Origin: Treponema_C sp050320395
Lineage (GTDB): Bacteria; Spirochaetota; Spirochaetia; Treponematales; Treponemataceae
Direction: 5' to 3'
Length of the DNA: 64,000 nt
Assembly: GCF_050320395.1 (NCBI RefSeq)
Contig: NZ_CP144459.1
Location: forward strand, 992,001-1,056,000
The notes under the pieces: model-generated
Database searches by the model: none
Seen by the model: only the letters and a program-made list of their open reading frames with translations
What the model was told of the DNA's origin: nothing
In this document: one piece after another, positions 1 through 7,097 of the stretch
How the letters are laid out: every line of letters starts with the position of its first letter
Numbering within the stretch: position 1 is the first letter of the stretch
Position numbers and translations under genes: made by a program

Positions 1-974
1 ATGCCGATTACCGAATCCGTAATACTTGCTTCGGTAATAACGCAGCCCTCGCTGGCTATACAGCGCGTCATTTGGGCATTATTCGTTTTTGAGGGGGGCA
101 AATTGCGCGGTTTTGTAAAAATCGGCTTTTCTTCATCGTAAAAATTGAATTTAGGCGTAACGGAGGCAAGGTCGATTGTGGCATCGTAAAAGCTTTTAAT
201 CGTACCGATGTCTTCCCAGTATCCGTCAAAAATATACGAAAATACCTTATATTTTTTAATTGCAAGAGGAATAACTTCTTTGCCGAAATCGGTATATTCG
301 TTATCCAAGGCTTCTTCAAGGATGGGAGCATCGAAAATATAAATACCCATCGATGCAAGGTAATCCTTACCCTGTACCGCACCGGGAGTGCGGCTTTCAT
401 CCGGAATAATCCAATCGCTTATATCGGCATCGGGGGCGGGTTTTTCCATAAACGCCGTTATTTCCCGTGTTTTATCGACTTTCATAATACCGAAGCCCGA
501 AGCGTCCGAGCGGTTGACGGCCGTTGTCGCAATCGTTATCTGTGCTCCGCTTTGTATGTGATAATCAAGAAAGCCCCTTAAATCCATTTGATATAATTGA
601 TCGCCGGAAAGTATAATATAGTGGGTCGGTTTACGCGTTTTAAAGTGAATAAAGTTTTTGCGTACGGCATCCGCCGTTCCTTCATACCAGCCCGAATGTT
701 CAAGCGTTTGTTCCGCTGCAAGAATCTCTACAAAGCCTTGGGAAAAGCGGTCAAAGTTGTATGCCGACGTGATATGCATGTGAAGCGATGCGGAATTGAA
801 TTGGGTAAGCAGATAAATCTGTTTAAAGTCCGAATTGATTGAATTTGAAACGGGTATGTCTACAATGCGGTGTTTACCCCCGAAGGGAACGGCCGGTTTG
901 GACCGCTCCTTTGTCAGCGGATATAAGCGGGTGCCTTTACCGCCGCCGAGGATAATTGACAATACTTTGGGCAT
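1..974 (-). CDS. glgC: Glucose-1-phosphate adenylyltransferase, 3' end outside window
   Basis: Makes ADP-glucose from glucose-1-phosphate and ATP, the committed step of bacterial glycogen synthesis in the cytoplasm. Reading leftward from the ATG at 972-974, the N-terminus shows the nucleotidyltransferase signature GGGKGTRLYPLT followed by KPAVPFGGKHRIVD. Further on come GDQLYQMD (the GD pair typical of the metal site) and a region near YWEDIGTIKSFYDA typical of GlgC. About 324 codons are present; the family is about 420 residues, so most of the C-terminal left-handed beta-helix lies beyond base 1. A GGAG ribosome site lies just upstream of the start. The gene has its own consensus-like promoter and no operon partner is visible here. 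Confidence 0.93.
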   Translation of the reverse strand, partial: MPKVLSIILGGGKGTRLYPLTKERSKPAVPFGGKHRIVDIPVSNSINSDFKQIYLLTQFNSASLHMHITSAYNFDRFSQGFVEILAAEQTLEHSGWYEGTADAVRKNFIHFKTRKPTHYIILSGDQLYQMDLRGFLDYHIQSGAQITIATTAVNRSDASGFGIMKVDKTREITAFMEKPAPDADISDWIIPDESRTPGAVQGKDYLASMGIYIFDAPILEEALDNEYTDFGKEVIPLAIKKYKVFSYIFDGYWEDIGTIKSFYDATIDLASVTPKFNFYDEEKPIFTKPRNLPPSKTNNAQMTRCIASEGCVITEASITDSVIG

Positions 975-1051
975 AAAAAAACTCCTTTTTTACTTTACGG
1001 TAAGCTCCCGTTAAAGCGCAGCAAAACGCAGAGGTACCGCTCATCCGTTAC

Positions 1052-1080
1052 ATTATACAATCAGTTGTAAAAAAACGCAA
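1052..1080 (-). promoter_or_regulatory. Sigma-70-type promoter of glgC
   Basis: On the minus strand TTGCGT (1075-1080) is followed after 17 bases by TATAAT (1052-1057). The predicted transcription start near 1045 leaves a leader of about 70 nt before the glgC ATG. This is inference from motif match only. Confidence 0.6.
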
Positions 1081-1136
1081 ATCTTTTTTTTGTAATAATT
1101 AATAAAATTTGCTCTAAAGAACCGTATGCCCGATAC

Positions 1137-1164
1137 TTGCATTTTCCGTTTTTTCGGGTATAAT
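1137..1164 (+). promoter_or_regulatory. Promoter abutting the start of the 1174 membrane-protein gene
   Basis: TTGCAT (1137-1142), 16-base spacer, TATAAT (1159-1164). The predicted transcription start (about 1171) is only about 3 nt from the ATG at 1174, and there is no Shine-Dalgarno sequence, so the transcript may be leaderless or nearly so. Confidence 0.5.
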
Positions 1165-1173
1165 CTTTTTATT

Positions 1174-1839
1174 ATGAAACTTTTTATGATTACGGTTCTT
1201 CCTTTAAGCCTCGTATATATGCTGACAAAAAATCACGAACAAAGTCCGGCAGCCTATGCATCGGCGTTAACGGGTTTGATATTGGGAGCCGTGTATGCTT
1301 TTATCGAATGTATGTTTACGCCTGCTTATTATCTTATACGGTATGCTTTTTTTCCGAATTACGGTTTTTATCTTTTTTTTGAAATAGTGCTTCCCTGTCT
1401 TTTTTGTACGGTTTTTTATGTGATTTTTATCAAAAAGCATGACAAGGTCCTGTTTTCCCTTTATTTTGTCTTTGCAGCCTTTTATGCGGTATATATGCCG
1501 GCTCGTATTATGCATCGGCATGATGTACTCGATTGGTACTTGTTGTTTGTAAAGCCGGTCATATATACATCCATGCTCATAGGTTTTAAACATACCTTTT
1601 ATTTTCTCGGCGAACTATGCAGTAATTGCGGCCTTTTTCAGCATTCCGGTATTCCCGTATCGAAAGACCTTCCTAAACGCCTTTTTTTACTCGCAGGCTT
1701 TACTCTCGGTCTCGCCCTTATTCCGAGCGCCGTCGACGTTATGAATCTTTTAAACCTGCCTTTTTGGACGGTGCTTTCCGCAGCCTTCGTATACTGCGCC
1801 GTTTCGCTTTTCGGAAAAAAGATTCTAAAGTTTATCTGA
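1174..1839 (+). CDS. Hypothetical polytopic membrane protein
   Basis: Unrecognised protein of 221 residues, strongly hydrophobic, with about six predicted membrane segments: the N-terminal LFMITVLPLSLVYML, then ALTGLILGAVYAFIE, FYLFFEIVLPCLFCTVFYVI, a segment around LYFVFAAFYAVY, and two near the C-terminus. The reading frame is open from 1126, but a TATAAT at 1159-1164 lies inside that extension, so the start at 1174 (MKLFMITV) is preferred. The short loop with CSNCG is the only cysteine cluster. It stands alone between divergent glgC and convergent kduD. The topology resembles small integral-membrane hypotheticals such as PrsW-like or rhomboid-like proteins, but no catalytic motif is visible and no function is proposed. 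Confidence 0.7.
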   Translation: MKLFMITVLPLSLVYMLTKNHEQSPAAYASALTGLILGAVYAFIECMFTPAYYLIRYAFFPNYGFYLFFEIVLPCLFCTVFYVIFIKKHDKVLFSLYFVFAAFYAVYMPARIMHRHDVLDWYLLFVKPVIYTSMLIGFKHTFYFLGELCSNCGLFQHSGIPVSKDLPKRLFLLAGFTLGLALIPSAVDVMNLLNLPFWTVLSAAFVYCAVSLFGKKILKFI

Positions 1840-1859
1840 AAAGACGGACTCCTGCTCTT

Positions 1860-2618
1860 TCAGCGCGCAAGCCAGCCGCCGTCTACCGCGAGTGTAAATC
1901 CGTTTATATATTCCGCCGCTTTTGACGCTAAAAAAACAACCGCTCCTTTTATATCGTCGGGAGTCCCCCATCGGCCTGCGGGTATACGCTCCAAAATGGC
2001 CGCGTTACGCTTTTCATCGGCGCGCAAAGCAACCGTATTGTTTGTTTCAATATAGCCGGGGGCAATAGCATTAACGGTTATGCCGTGCTGTGCCCATTCA
2101 TTTGCCAATGTCATCGTTAACCCTTTTACGGCGCTTTTTGAAGCGGTATAGGACGGAACGCGTATTCCGCCCTGATATGAAAGCATTGAAGCTATATTGA
2201 TGATTCTTCCGCTGTTTTGAGCAATAAAATGCTTTGCCGCTGCTTGGGATAAAAAAAAGAGGCTTTTCAGATTCGTATTTAAAACATCGTCCCAGTCTTT
2301 TTCCGAAAAAGCGATACTGTCTTCCCGGCGGATAATACCGGCATTATTTACTAAAATATCTATATGTTTGTAGGTATTGACCGCTTGGTTTATAATATTT
2401 TCGGCATTTGCGGGAACGGATAAATCCGCCTGTATCCCTTCAAAACGTCCGCCGCATTTTCGGATCATAGCCGGAGTTTCGCCGGGAGTACTGCGGTATA
2501 CTCCGAAAATATCGGCACCCGCTTCCGCGAGGGCGCATGCCATTCCCTGTCCCAATCCCGTATTACAGCCGGTAACGATTGCAACTTTACCCGTCAGTTT
2601 AAAATCATCTAAAATCAT
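1860..2618 (-). CDS. kduD: SDR oxidoreductase, probable 2-deoxy-D-gluconate 3-dehydrogenase (KduD type)
   Basis: Short-chain dehydrogenase of 252 residues, expected to oxidise or reduce a sugar acid with NAD(P)H in the cytoplasm. The family's usual role is 2-dehydro-3-deoxy-D-gluconate 5-dehydrogenase or gluconate 3-dehydrogenase. Visible motifs are the Rossmann glycine motif TGCNTGLG (16-23), NNAG (91-94), catalytic Ser near 144, Tyr157 and Lys161 (YTASK), and the C-terminal VDGGWLA typical of KduD-like members. An AGGATA ribosome site precedes the ATG. There is no kduI or uronate gene next to it, so the substrate is inferred from the family only. It has its own promoter and its 3' end converges with the membrane-protein gene. 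Confidence 0.85.
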   Translation of the reverse strand: MILDDFKLTGKVAIVTGCNTGLGQGMACALAEAGADIFGVYRSTPGETPAMIRKCGGRFEGIQADLSVPANAENIINQAVNTYKHIDILVNNAGIIRREDSIAFSEKDWDDVLNTNLKSLFFLSQAAAKHFIAQNSGRIINIASMLSYQGGIRVPSYTASKSAVKGLTMTLANEWAQHGITVNAIAPGYIETNNTVALRADEKRNAAILERIPAGRWGTPDDIKGAVVFLASKAAEYINGFTLAVDGGWLAR

Positions 2619-2672
2619 AGAGGTATCCTGTTTGCGTAATCAAATGTAAGTTCAACTTTTTGTAGATATGCT

Positions 2673-2701
2673 ATAATAACATACCGTATCGTTAAAAACA
2701 A
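2673..2701 (-). promoter_or_regulatory. Promoter of kduD
   Basis: On the minus strand TTGTTT (2696-2701), 17-base spacer, TATTAT (2673-2678). This places transcription start about 48 nt before the kduD ATG. Confidence 0.45.
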
Positions 2702-2707
2702 GACTAA

Positions 2708-2974
2708 GCCGTTTTATTTATTTTATTTGCCGACGAACCGACCGGAGCCCTCAATTCCCGCGCGGCGGAAAAAGTTATGGAAATAATCACAGCCGTTCAT
2801 AAAAGCGGAACCGGCATTTTACTTGTTACCCACGACGCGGGAATCGCCGCTTATGCGGATAAGGTTGTGTGTTTGGCGGACGGAAGCCTTACGGGTATGT
2901 TAAAGCTCGAGGGCGAACTTTCTTTTGCCGAACGCAAAAAGACCGTTTCACAGTGGGCGCTTTCTCTTTTTTAA
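2708..2974 (+). pseudogene. C-terminal remnant of an ABC transporter ATPase (LolD/MacB type)
   Basis: Open frame after a TAA at 2705. It encodes Walker B and D-loop residues (FADEPTGALNSRAAEKVMEI), then the H-loop (LLVTHDAGIAAYADKVV), and ends normally. The DEPTGAL sequence is typical of the LolD/MacB/FtsE export family. Walker A, the Q-loop and the LSGGQ signature are all missing: the bases upstream are the kduD promoter region. This is the last third of a gene whose 5' part was deleted, so it cannot be an active ATPase. An internal ATG at 2777 gives a 65-codon frame, but there is no credible ribosome site. No partner permease is nearby. Confidence 0.8.
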
Positions 2975-2983
2975 AATAAAAAA

Positions 2984-3020
2984 GGACTGTCAAAAAAGCG
3001 GTTTGCTTTTCGGACAGCCC
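2984..3020 (-). terminator. Rho-independent terminator of fba
   Basis: Read on the minus strand, GGGCTGTC pairs with GACAGTCC around an AAAAGC/GCTTTT inner stem, followed by TTTTTTATTTT. It lies 36 bases past the aldolase stop. The stem is shared with several other terminators in the window. Confidence 0.8.
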
Positions 3021-3055
3021 TGTGTATCGTTAGCCGGCGTTAAGCTCTCAAAATC

Positions 3056-4063
3056 TTAGAGCTGGTCTGCAGAGCCGAGCACCTTTTTGTTTTTATGAAT
3101 GTACATCTTTTTCAGTTCGTCGCGTGCGGGGCCGAGGTACTTTCTCGGGTCGAATTCGCTGGGGCTTTCGGCAAACACTTTGCGGATAGCCGCCGTCATG
3201 GCAAGGCGTCCGTCCGAGTCGATATTGATTTTGCATACGGCCGATTTTGCCGCTTTGCGAAGCTGTTCTTCGGGAATACCGACGGAATCTTTAAGCTTGC
3301 CGCCGTATTTTTCGATTTCTTTAACGTATTCGACGGGTACGGACGAAGAACCGTGCAATACAATCGGGAAACCGGGCAGTCTTTTTTCTATTTCTTTTAA
3401 GATGTCAAATGCCAAGGGGGGCGGAATTAAAACGCCGTCGGCATTTTTTGTGCACTGTTCGGGTTTGAATTTTTGGCGGCCGTGGCTTGTACCGATGGAA
3501 ATAGCCAAAGAATCGACGCCGGTTCTTTTTACAAAGTCCTGAACTTCTTCGGGTTTTGTGTAATGGCTTTCTTCGGCGGAAACGTCGTCTTCGACGCCGG
3601 CCAAAACGCCGAGCTCGCCTTCAACGGTTACGTAATCTTTTTGTTTATGAGCGTAATCGCATACTTTTTTCGTTAATTTTATGTTTTCTTCGTAAGGGAG
3701 GGAAGAGCCGTCAATCATAATGGATGAAAATCCCATTTGAATACAGGATTTGCACAATTCGAACGAATCGCCGTGGTCAAGATGGAGGGCGATCTGGGGC
3801 TTTTTGCAGCCCAATTCTTTTGCATAGGCAACCGCTCCCTGTGCCATGTAGCGAAGCAGGGTTTGGTTTGCATATTTGCGCGCACCGGAAGAAACCTGCA
3901 AGATAACGGGCGAGTTCGTTTCCACACATGCTTGAATAATCGCCTGCAGCTGTTCCATGTTATTGAAGTTGTACGCGGGAACCGCATAGCCGCCCTTAAT
4001 AGCTTTGGCAAACATCTTTTTGGTGTTAACCAATCCCAATTCCTTATAACTGATATTGCCCAT
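3056..4063 (-). CDS. fba: Class II fructose-1,6-bisphosphate aldolase
   Basis: Cleaves fructose-1,6-bisphosphate to dihydroxyacetone phosphate and glyceraldehyde-3-phosphate in glycolysis; zinc dependent and cytoplasmic. The 335-residue protein has the N-terminal substrate region AVPAYNFNNMEQLQAI (27-42) and the catalytic and zinc motif ALHLDHGD, with Asp96 and His97. It also has the zinc-site glutamate in TVEGELG, SIGTSHG and the phosphate-binding LHGSSSVP. Its length fits the type B class II branch. The start has a GGAGT ribosome site. It is divergent from the flaA pair; from memory, an aldolase gene also neighbours flaA genes in T. pallidum. A strong terminator follows it. Confidence 0.95.
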   Translation of the reverse strand: MGNISYKELGLVNTKKMFAKAIKGGYAVPAYNFNNMEQLQAIIQACVETNSPVILQVSSGARKYANQTLLRYMAQGAVAYAKELGCKKPQIALHLDHGDSFELCKSCIQMGFSSIMIDGSSLPYEENIKLTKKVCDYAHKQKDYVTVEGELGVLAGVEDDVSAEESHYTKPEEVQDFVKRTGVDSLAISIGTSHGRQKFKPEQCTKNADGVLIPPPLAFDILKEIEKRLPGFPIVLHGSSSVPVEYVKEIEKYGGKLKDSVGIPEEQLRKAAKSAVCKINIDSDGRLAMTAAIRKVFAESPSEFDPRKYLGPARDELKKMYIHKNKKVLGSADQL

Positions 4064-4163
4064 AAAAACTCCTTAGTATGATGATACTTCATTTATACTA
4101 CGTCCTTTTTAAAAAATAATCAATAAGAATCCTTATAAATCGTACAAAAGGCTTAAACAAAGA

Positions 4164-4206
4164 TTGACAAATAGCTGTTGAAAAAATATAATTATGCCGA
4201 TATAAT
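4164..4206 (+). promoter_or_regulatory. Two overlapping consensus promoters of the flaA operon
   Basis: The first is TTGACA (4164-4169), 17-base spacer, TATAAT (4187-4192). The second is TTGAAA (4178-4183), 17-base spacer, TATAAT (4201-4206). They are offset by 14 bases. The first matches the sigma-70 consensus exactly, which suits very high expression of a structural flagellar protein. Confidence 0.75.
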
Positions 4207-4255
4207 TGTATATGAATGTTTTTTTCTTAATTGATAATGAGAAAAGGAGTTTTGG

Positions 4256-5005
4256 ATGAAACATTACGGTTTGGTCTGTGTAAGTCTTATACTTGCTCTT
4301 TGTGTCTGTCTGCCGTTGTCTGCCCAGCCAAATGCAAAAAGCGTTGAGACGATTTTAATCGATAACTTTGACGTGCCGGAAAATCAGGATTGGTCTTGGA
4401 CAATCCGGGCAAGCAAGCTGGTGTATGTCAATGAAGAAAAAAATGAGGTATATCCGAAAATGGCCCACATTCCCGGAATGCCCAATTCTTTGCAGCTTTA
4501 CAGGGTTGAAGGAGATCCGGACCCTCAGGTTCTCGGTGTGCAAATCAAATTTCAGCGCAAGGGAAATAACTGGTTTGAAATATATCCGCAAAAGGATGAC
4601 GGAAGCGGAGAGATGAAACCCTATGAAGTTCCTTTTAAAGGCAACGTCAATCAAATCGATTTTTGGGTATGGGGTGCAAACTATTTGTACTATCTGGACG
4701 TATTGGTACGCGATGCCAACGGCCGTGTGCACGTTCTGCCCGCCGGAAACCTCCTGTTTAACGGCTGGAGAAACGTTGTCGTAAACATTCCCGGCTGGAT
4801 ACCTCAGGTGTCGCGTTTGCGTTCCGGTCCGAAACAAATGACCTTTGTCGGTTTCCGCGTCCGCACCGACCCCAAAGAGTTTGTAGACGATTTTATGATT
4901 TACTTTGATCAAGTGCGGTATTCTTCCAATACTCTTTCAAATATTTTCGACGGATTTAAACTCAAAGATACCGATTTCAATGCTGTAAGCGGGGGAGCAA
5001 ACTGA
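4256..5005 (+). CDS. FlaA-family flagellar filament outer-layer (sheath) protein
   Basis: Secreted structural protein of the periplasmic flagellum. In spirochaetes, FlaA proteins sheath the FlaB filament core. The 249 residues begin with a Sec signal peptide (hydrophobic LVCVSLILALCVCLPL, likely cut after LSA near residue 22). The mature part has the FlaA-type beta-sandwich pattern with IDNFDVPENQDWSWTIRASK, conserved VNQIDFWVWGANYLYYLDVLV, FNGWRNVVVNIPGWIPQ, and FVGFRVRTDPKEFVDDFMIYFDQVR. AAAGGAG at 4242-4248 gives the start. It overlaps the next flaA by one base (TGATG), so the two are co-translated. The exact FlaA subtype (FlaA1 or FlaA2) is not assigned. Confidence 0.9.
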   Translation: MKHYGLVCVSLILALCVCLPLSAQPNAKSVETILIDNFDVPENQDWSWTIRASKLVYVNEEKNEVYPKMAHIPGMPNSLQLYRVEGDPDPQVLGVQIKFQRKGNNWFEIYPQKDDGSGEMKPYEVPFKGNVNQIDFWVWGANYLYYLDVLVRDANGRVHVLPAGNLLFNGWRNVVVNIPGWIPQVSRLRSGPKQMTFVGFRVRTDPKEFVDDFMIYFDQVRYSSNTLSNIFDGFKLKDTDFNAVSGGAN

Positions 5006-5736
5006 TGAAAAAACTGATTGTATGTTTATTGGCCGTATGCGCGGCCGGCCTTGTGTTTGCACAGGCACAGGATAAATCCCTTGGTGCTCCCGATCCCACG
5101 ATTTTAGGAGCCGATTCGGCCAATTTTGCCCTTCGTGAAGTATCGATAGACCTCTTTGAACGCGAAGGTTCATGGAATGTCAAAATGTCGCCCGACTACG
5201 GTGTTATTACCGGCCGCTTTTTTGAGGGCGGACCCGACCCGGAAGCAAAGTCTCCGATTGCGACTGCAGGCGAGGAAGAATTGTCCGATAAAAGAACCTA
5301 CGGCGTAAAGGTTGAATTTTTCCGCCGCGGCATAAACTCGTTCTTTATTACACCTTCCCAGCCCTTGGCTATAGACGGTGTTGCAAAAACCCTGTCCGTA
5401 TGGGTTGCCGGCCGCAATCAAAATCATACCCTGACCGTTTTGGTAAAGGACTTTTTCGGCAACAACTTTGAACTGTACATGGGGTCTCTTGCCTTTACAG
5501 GTTGGAAACAGCTGGTAGCCGCCGTTCCTCCTTCTCCGGACGGAAAGCGCGGTATCGTGCAGGACAGCGCCTATTTTAACAGCCGGCCCGGTCTTTCCGT
5601 TGTCGGTTTCCGTATCGACTGTGATCCCGAAGTTGCCTTCGGAACCTATTATATCTATTTCGATGACTTACGCGCAATCAGCGATATGTACGCATTCGAA
5701 AACCGCGATCCTTTTGATATGATGGACAACTGGTAA
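5005..5736 (+). CDS. Second FlaA-family flagellar sheath protein
   Basis: 243 residues, paralogous to the preceding gene. The signal peptide is MKKLIVCLLAVCAAGLVFA, cut before QAQDK. The same ordered landmarks recur: VSIDLFEREGSWNVKMSPDYG, KTLSVWVAGRNQNHTLTVLVKD, FTGWKQLVAAVPP, VVGFRIDCDPE and YYIYFDDLRAISD. The start codon overlaps the stop of the first flaA, and a strong terminator follows, so the two form a bicistronic unit. Equimolar output is inferred from the overlap. Family knowledge says FlaA paralogues influence filament stiffness and cell waveform; which gene matches which T. pallidum locus cannot be decided without alignment. Confidence 0.9.
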   Translation: MKKLIVCLLAVCAAGLVFAQAQDKSLGAPDPTILGADSANFALREVSIDLFEREGSWNVKMSPDYGVITGRFFEGGPDPEAKSPIATAGEEELSDKRTYGVKVEFFRRGINSFFITPSQPLAIDGVAKTLSVWVAGRNQNHTLTVLVKDFFGNNFELYMGSLAFTGWKQLVAAVPPSPDGKRGIVQDSAYFNSRPGLSVVGFRIDCDPEVAFGTYYIYFDDLRAISDMYAFENRDPFDMMDNW

Positions 5737-5756
5737 GCCGTTTTATCCGAAACAAA

Positions 5757-5796
5757 GGCTGTCTTAAAAGCACAAGCTTTCGGGACAGCCTTTTTT
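5757..5796 (+). terminator. Terminator of the flaA operon (probably bidirectional)
   Basis: GGCTGTC, an inner AAAAGC/GCTTTC stem, then GACAGCC and six T. It uses the same outer stem as the fba terminator and lies between convergent genes. Confidence 0.85.
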
Positions 5797-5799
5797 ATT

Positions 5800-6501
5800 T
5801 TAAATCCGTTCTTTTATACGGTATATAAACCGTCTTCCTTTACATCCGGTCTTTTCAATAAGGCCCGTCTTGCGTAAGGTCCACAGCATTTTTCGCGTTT
5901 GACTGAGCGGCGCTCCGGTCCGTTCGGCCGCTTCTTTTACCCCGAATTCTTCGGGTATTCCGGCCAAAAGTTCCAAGTAATCCTTTTTTGAACAAAAAAA
6001 GCGGCTTCCGGCCTCGCATAAAAGCTCGGTGTCAAAACTCAACCAATTTTTTTTAAAGCGGCGTTTTTTGTTTACCGACTGGACGGGCTCGGCGGTTTTT
6101 TTCCGCTTTTTTACCGCAGTGCTTTCAATTACTTCAAGTGTAAAATTTTTATGCAATAAAATCGGCCATATACCCGTTAATTCGTCGAAGATGCTGAAGA
6201 TGCCGCGTTTTTTCGGACTTTTGCGCCGAGACAGGAGTGTACCCCCTTCATCGTAGTATTCAATATAGGTTTCGCATATCAGAGGGTAGATGAGAATCAG
6301 GCGGTGTGTTTGCAGCAAATCGGTCAATTTGGCGCATATATTTTTAAAACTCTTTGTTTGTATTTCTATAATCGTTCCGTCTTCGGTCAGAACATCGCAA
6401 ATATAGTTTCCTATCTCTTGTTCGGTTTTTCCGCCGTATTTTTGCGCGGCTTGCGTTTTTAACTTTTTATGAAGGCTCGACTCGTTAAAGGTGTTTATCA
6501 T
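5800..6501 (-). CDS. Putative PD-(D/E)XK nuclease-like protein with C-terminal winged helix
   Basis: Protein of 233 residues from the preferred ATG at 6499-6501 (MINTFNES). The first 70 residues have the outline of a PD-(D/E)XK nuclease core. Glu7 and Glu27-Glu29 lie in helices, then GNYICDVL (Asp36), a beta-hairpin, IIEIQTKSF (Glu46-x-Gln48, Lys50), and a hydrophobic strand HRLILIYPL. A basic linker (about 125-145) precedes a C-terminal winged-helix pattern, VKEAAERTGAPLSQTRKMLWTLRKTGLIEKTG. The domain pairing suggests sequence-directed DNA binding or cleavage, but that is inference and no family name is claimed. It is monocistronic. The promoter ends six bases before the ATG, and an upstream in-frame ATG at 6514-6516 lies next to the -10, so it is disfavoured. 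Confidence 0.65.
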   Translation of the reverse strand: MINTFNESSLHKKLKTQAAQKYGGKTEQEIGNYICDVLTEDGTIIEIQTKSFKNICAKLTDLLQTHRLILIYPLICETYIEYYDEGGTLLSRRKSPKKRGIFSIFDELTGIWPILLHKNFTLEVIESTAVKKRKKTAEPVQSVNKKRRFKKNWLSFDTELLCEAGSRFFCSKKDYLELLAGIPEEFGVKEAAERTGAPLSQTRKMLWTLRKTGLIEKTGCKGRRFIYRIKERI

Positions 6502-6507
6502 AAGGAT

Positions 6508-6536
6508 ACTATACATCTGTACAAGGTAAAAGTAAA
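6508..6536 (-). promoter_or_regulatory. Promoter placing transcription start at the 6501 ATG
   Basis: On the minus strand TTTACT (6531-6536), 17-base spacer, TATAGT (6508-6513), then six bases to the ATG. No ribosome site fits between, so a leaderless mRNA is predicted. Confidence 0.45.
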
Positions 6537-6585
6537 GCCTAAGGGAGTTTTTTTTCTTTTTGCCTCTTTTTACCTCTTTTTCGGA

Positions 6586-6645
6586 TTGACATAGGCGTTT
6601 TTTGGTATAAAATGGTAAAAAGTGGAGGTTTGTGGTAATTAGTGG
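6586..6645 (+). promoter_or_regulatory. mraZ promoter with phased MraZ-box operator
   Basis: TTGACA (6586-6591), 16-base spacer, TAAAAT (6608-6613). Across the -10 and leader, a NTGG core recurs exactly every 10 bases: TTGG 6602, ATGG 6612, GTGG 6622, GTGG 6632 and GTGG 6642, the last being the GTG start itself. MraZ is known to bind direct TGG-containing repeats spaced one helical turn apart ahead of its own gene, so this is a probable autoregulatory site for the division cluster. Confidence 0.75.
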
Positions 6646-7085
6646 AACTCTTGACGGGCGAATACCGCAATACGCTGGATGAAAAAGGCCGTATTCTTTT
6701 TCCCGCGAAATTGCGGACTGTTTTAACGGAAAACGTTCTCATGATAACTCAGGGTTTGGACGGCTGTTTATGGCTGTACACTCCCGCCGAGTGGAAGAAT
6801 TTTTCCGAAAAACTGATGGAACAAACGTCGCCGTTTAATCAGGATTCCCGATTGGTACTTCGCCGTTTAATTGCTCCCGCACAGGAAGTCGAGTTCGACA
6901 AAACCGGCCGTCTGTCCGTTCCGCAAAGTTTGCGCGACTATGCGGGCTTAACTAAGGACTGCGTGATTATGGGGGTAACGAAGTATATGGAATTATGGGA
7001 TGCCGAGCGCTATGAAGCCTACCTTGCCGAAACGGATATGAGATTCCGGCAGGCCGCGGAAGGTTTAAGCGCCATTCGTTTATAA
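6642..7085 (+). CDS. mraZ: Transcriptional regulator MraZ
   Basis: 147-residue regulator at the head of the dcw cluster. In other bacteria MraZ forms a ring that binds repeats before mraZ and controls the division operon. The two AbrB-like swapped-hairpin modules are visible as DEKGRILFPAKLR (about 12-24) and DKTGRLSVPQSLRDYAGL (about 87-104), matching the family motif DxxGRhxhPxxLR. The start is GTG at 6642, which itself sits in the last operator repeat; no independent Shine-Dalgarno site is visible except GTGG/GGAGG at 6622-6628. Twelve bases separate it from rsmH. Confidence 0.93.
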   Translation: MELLTGEYRNTLDEKGRILFPAKLRTVLTENVLMITQGLDGCLWLYTPAEWKNFSEKLMEQTSPFNQDSRLVLRRLIAPAQEVEFDKTGRLSVPQSLRDYAGLTKDCVIMGVTKYMELWDAERYEAYLAETDMRFRQAAEGLSAIRL

Positions 7086-7097
7086 GCGGGATCGGTT

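Noticed and set aside
2777..2974. Small intact ABC ATPase
   Set aside because: Walker A and the signature are absent and the frame is closed by a stop at 2705; it is a remnant.
4256..5736. Two FlaA frames as one frameshifted gene
   Set aside because: Each has its own signal peptide and full-length FlaA pattern; they are paralogues.
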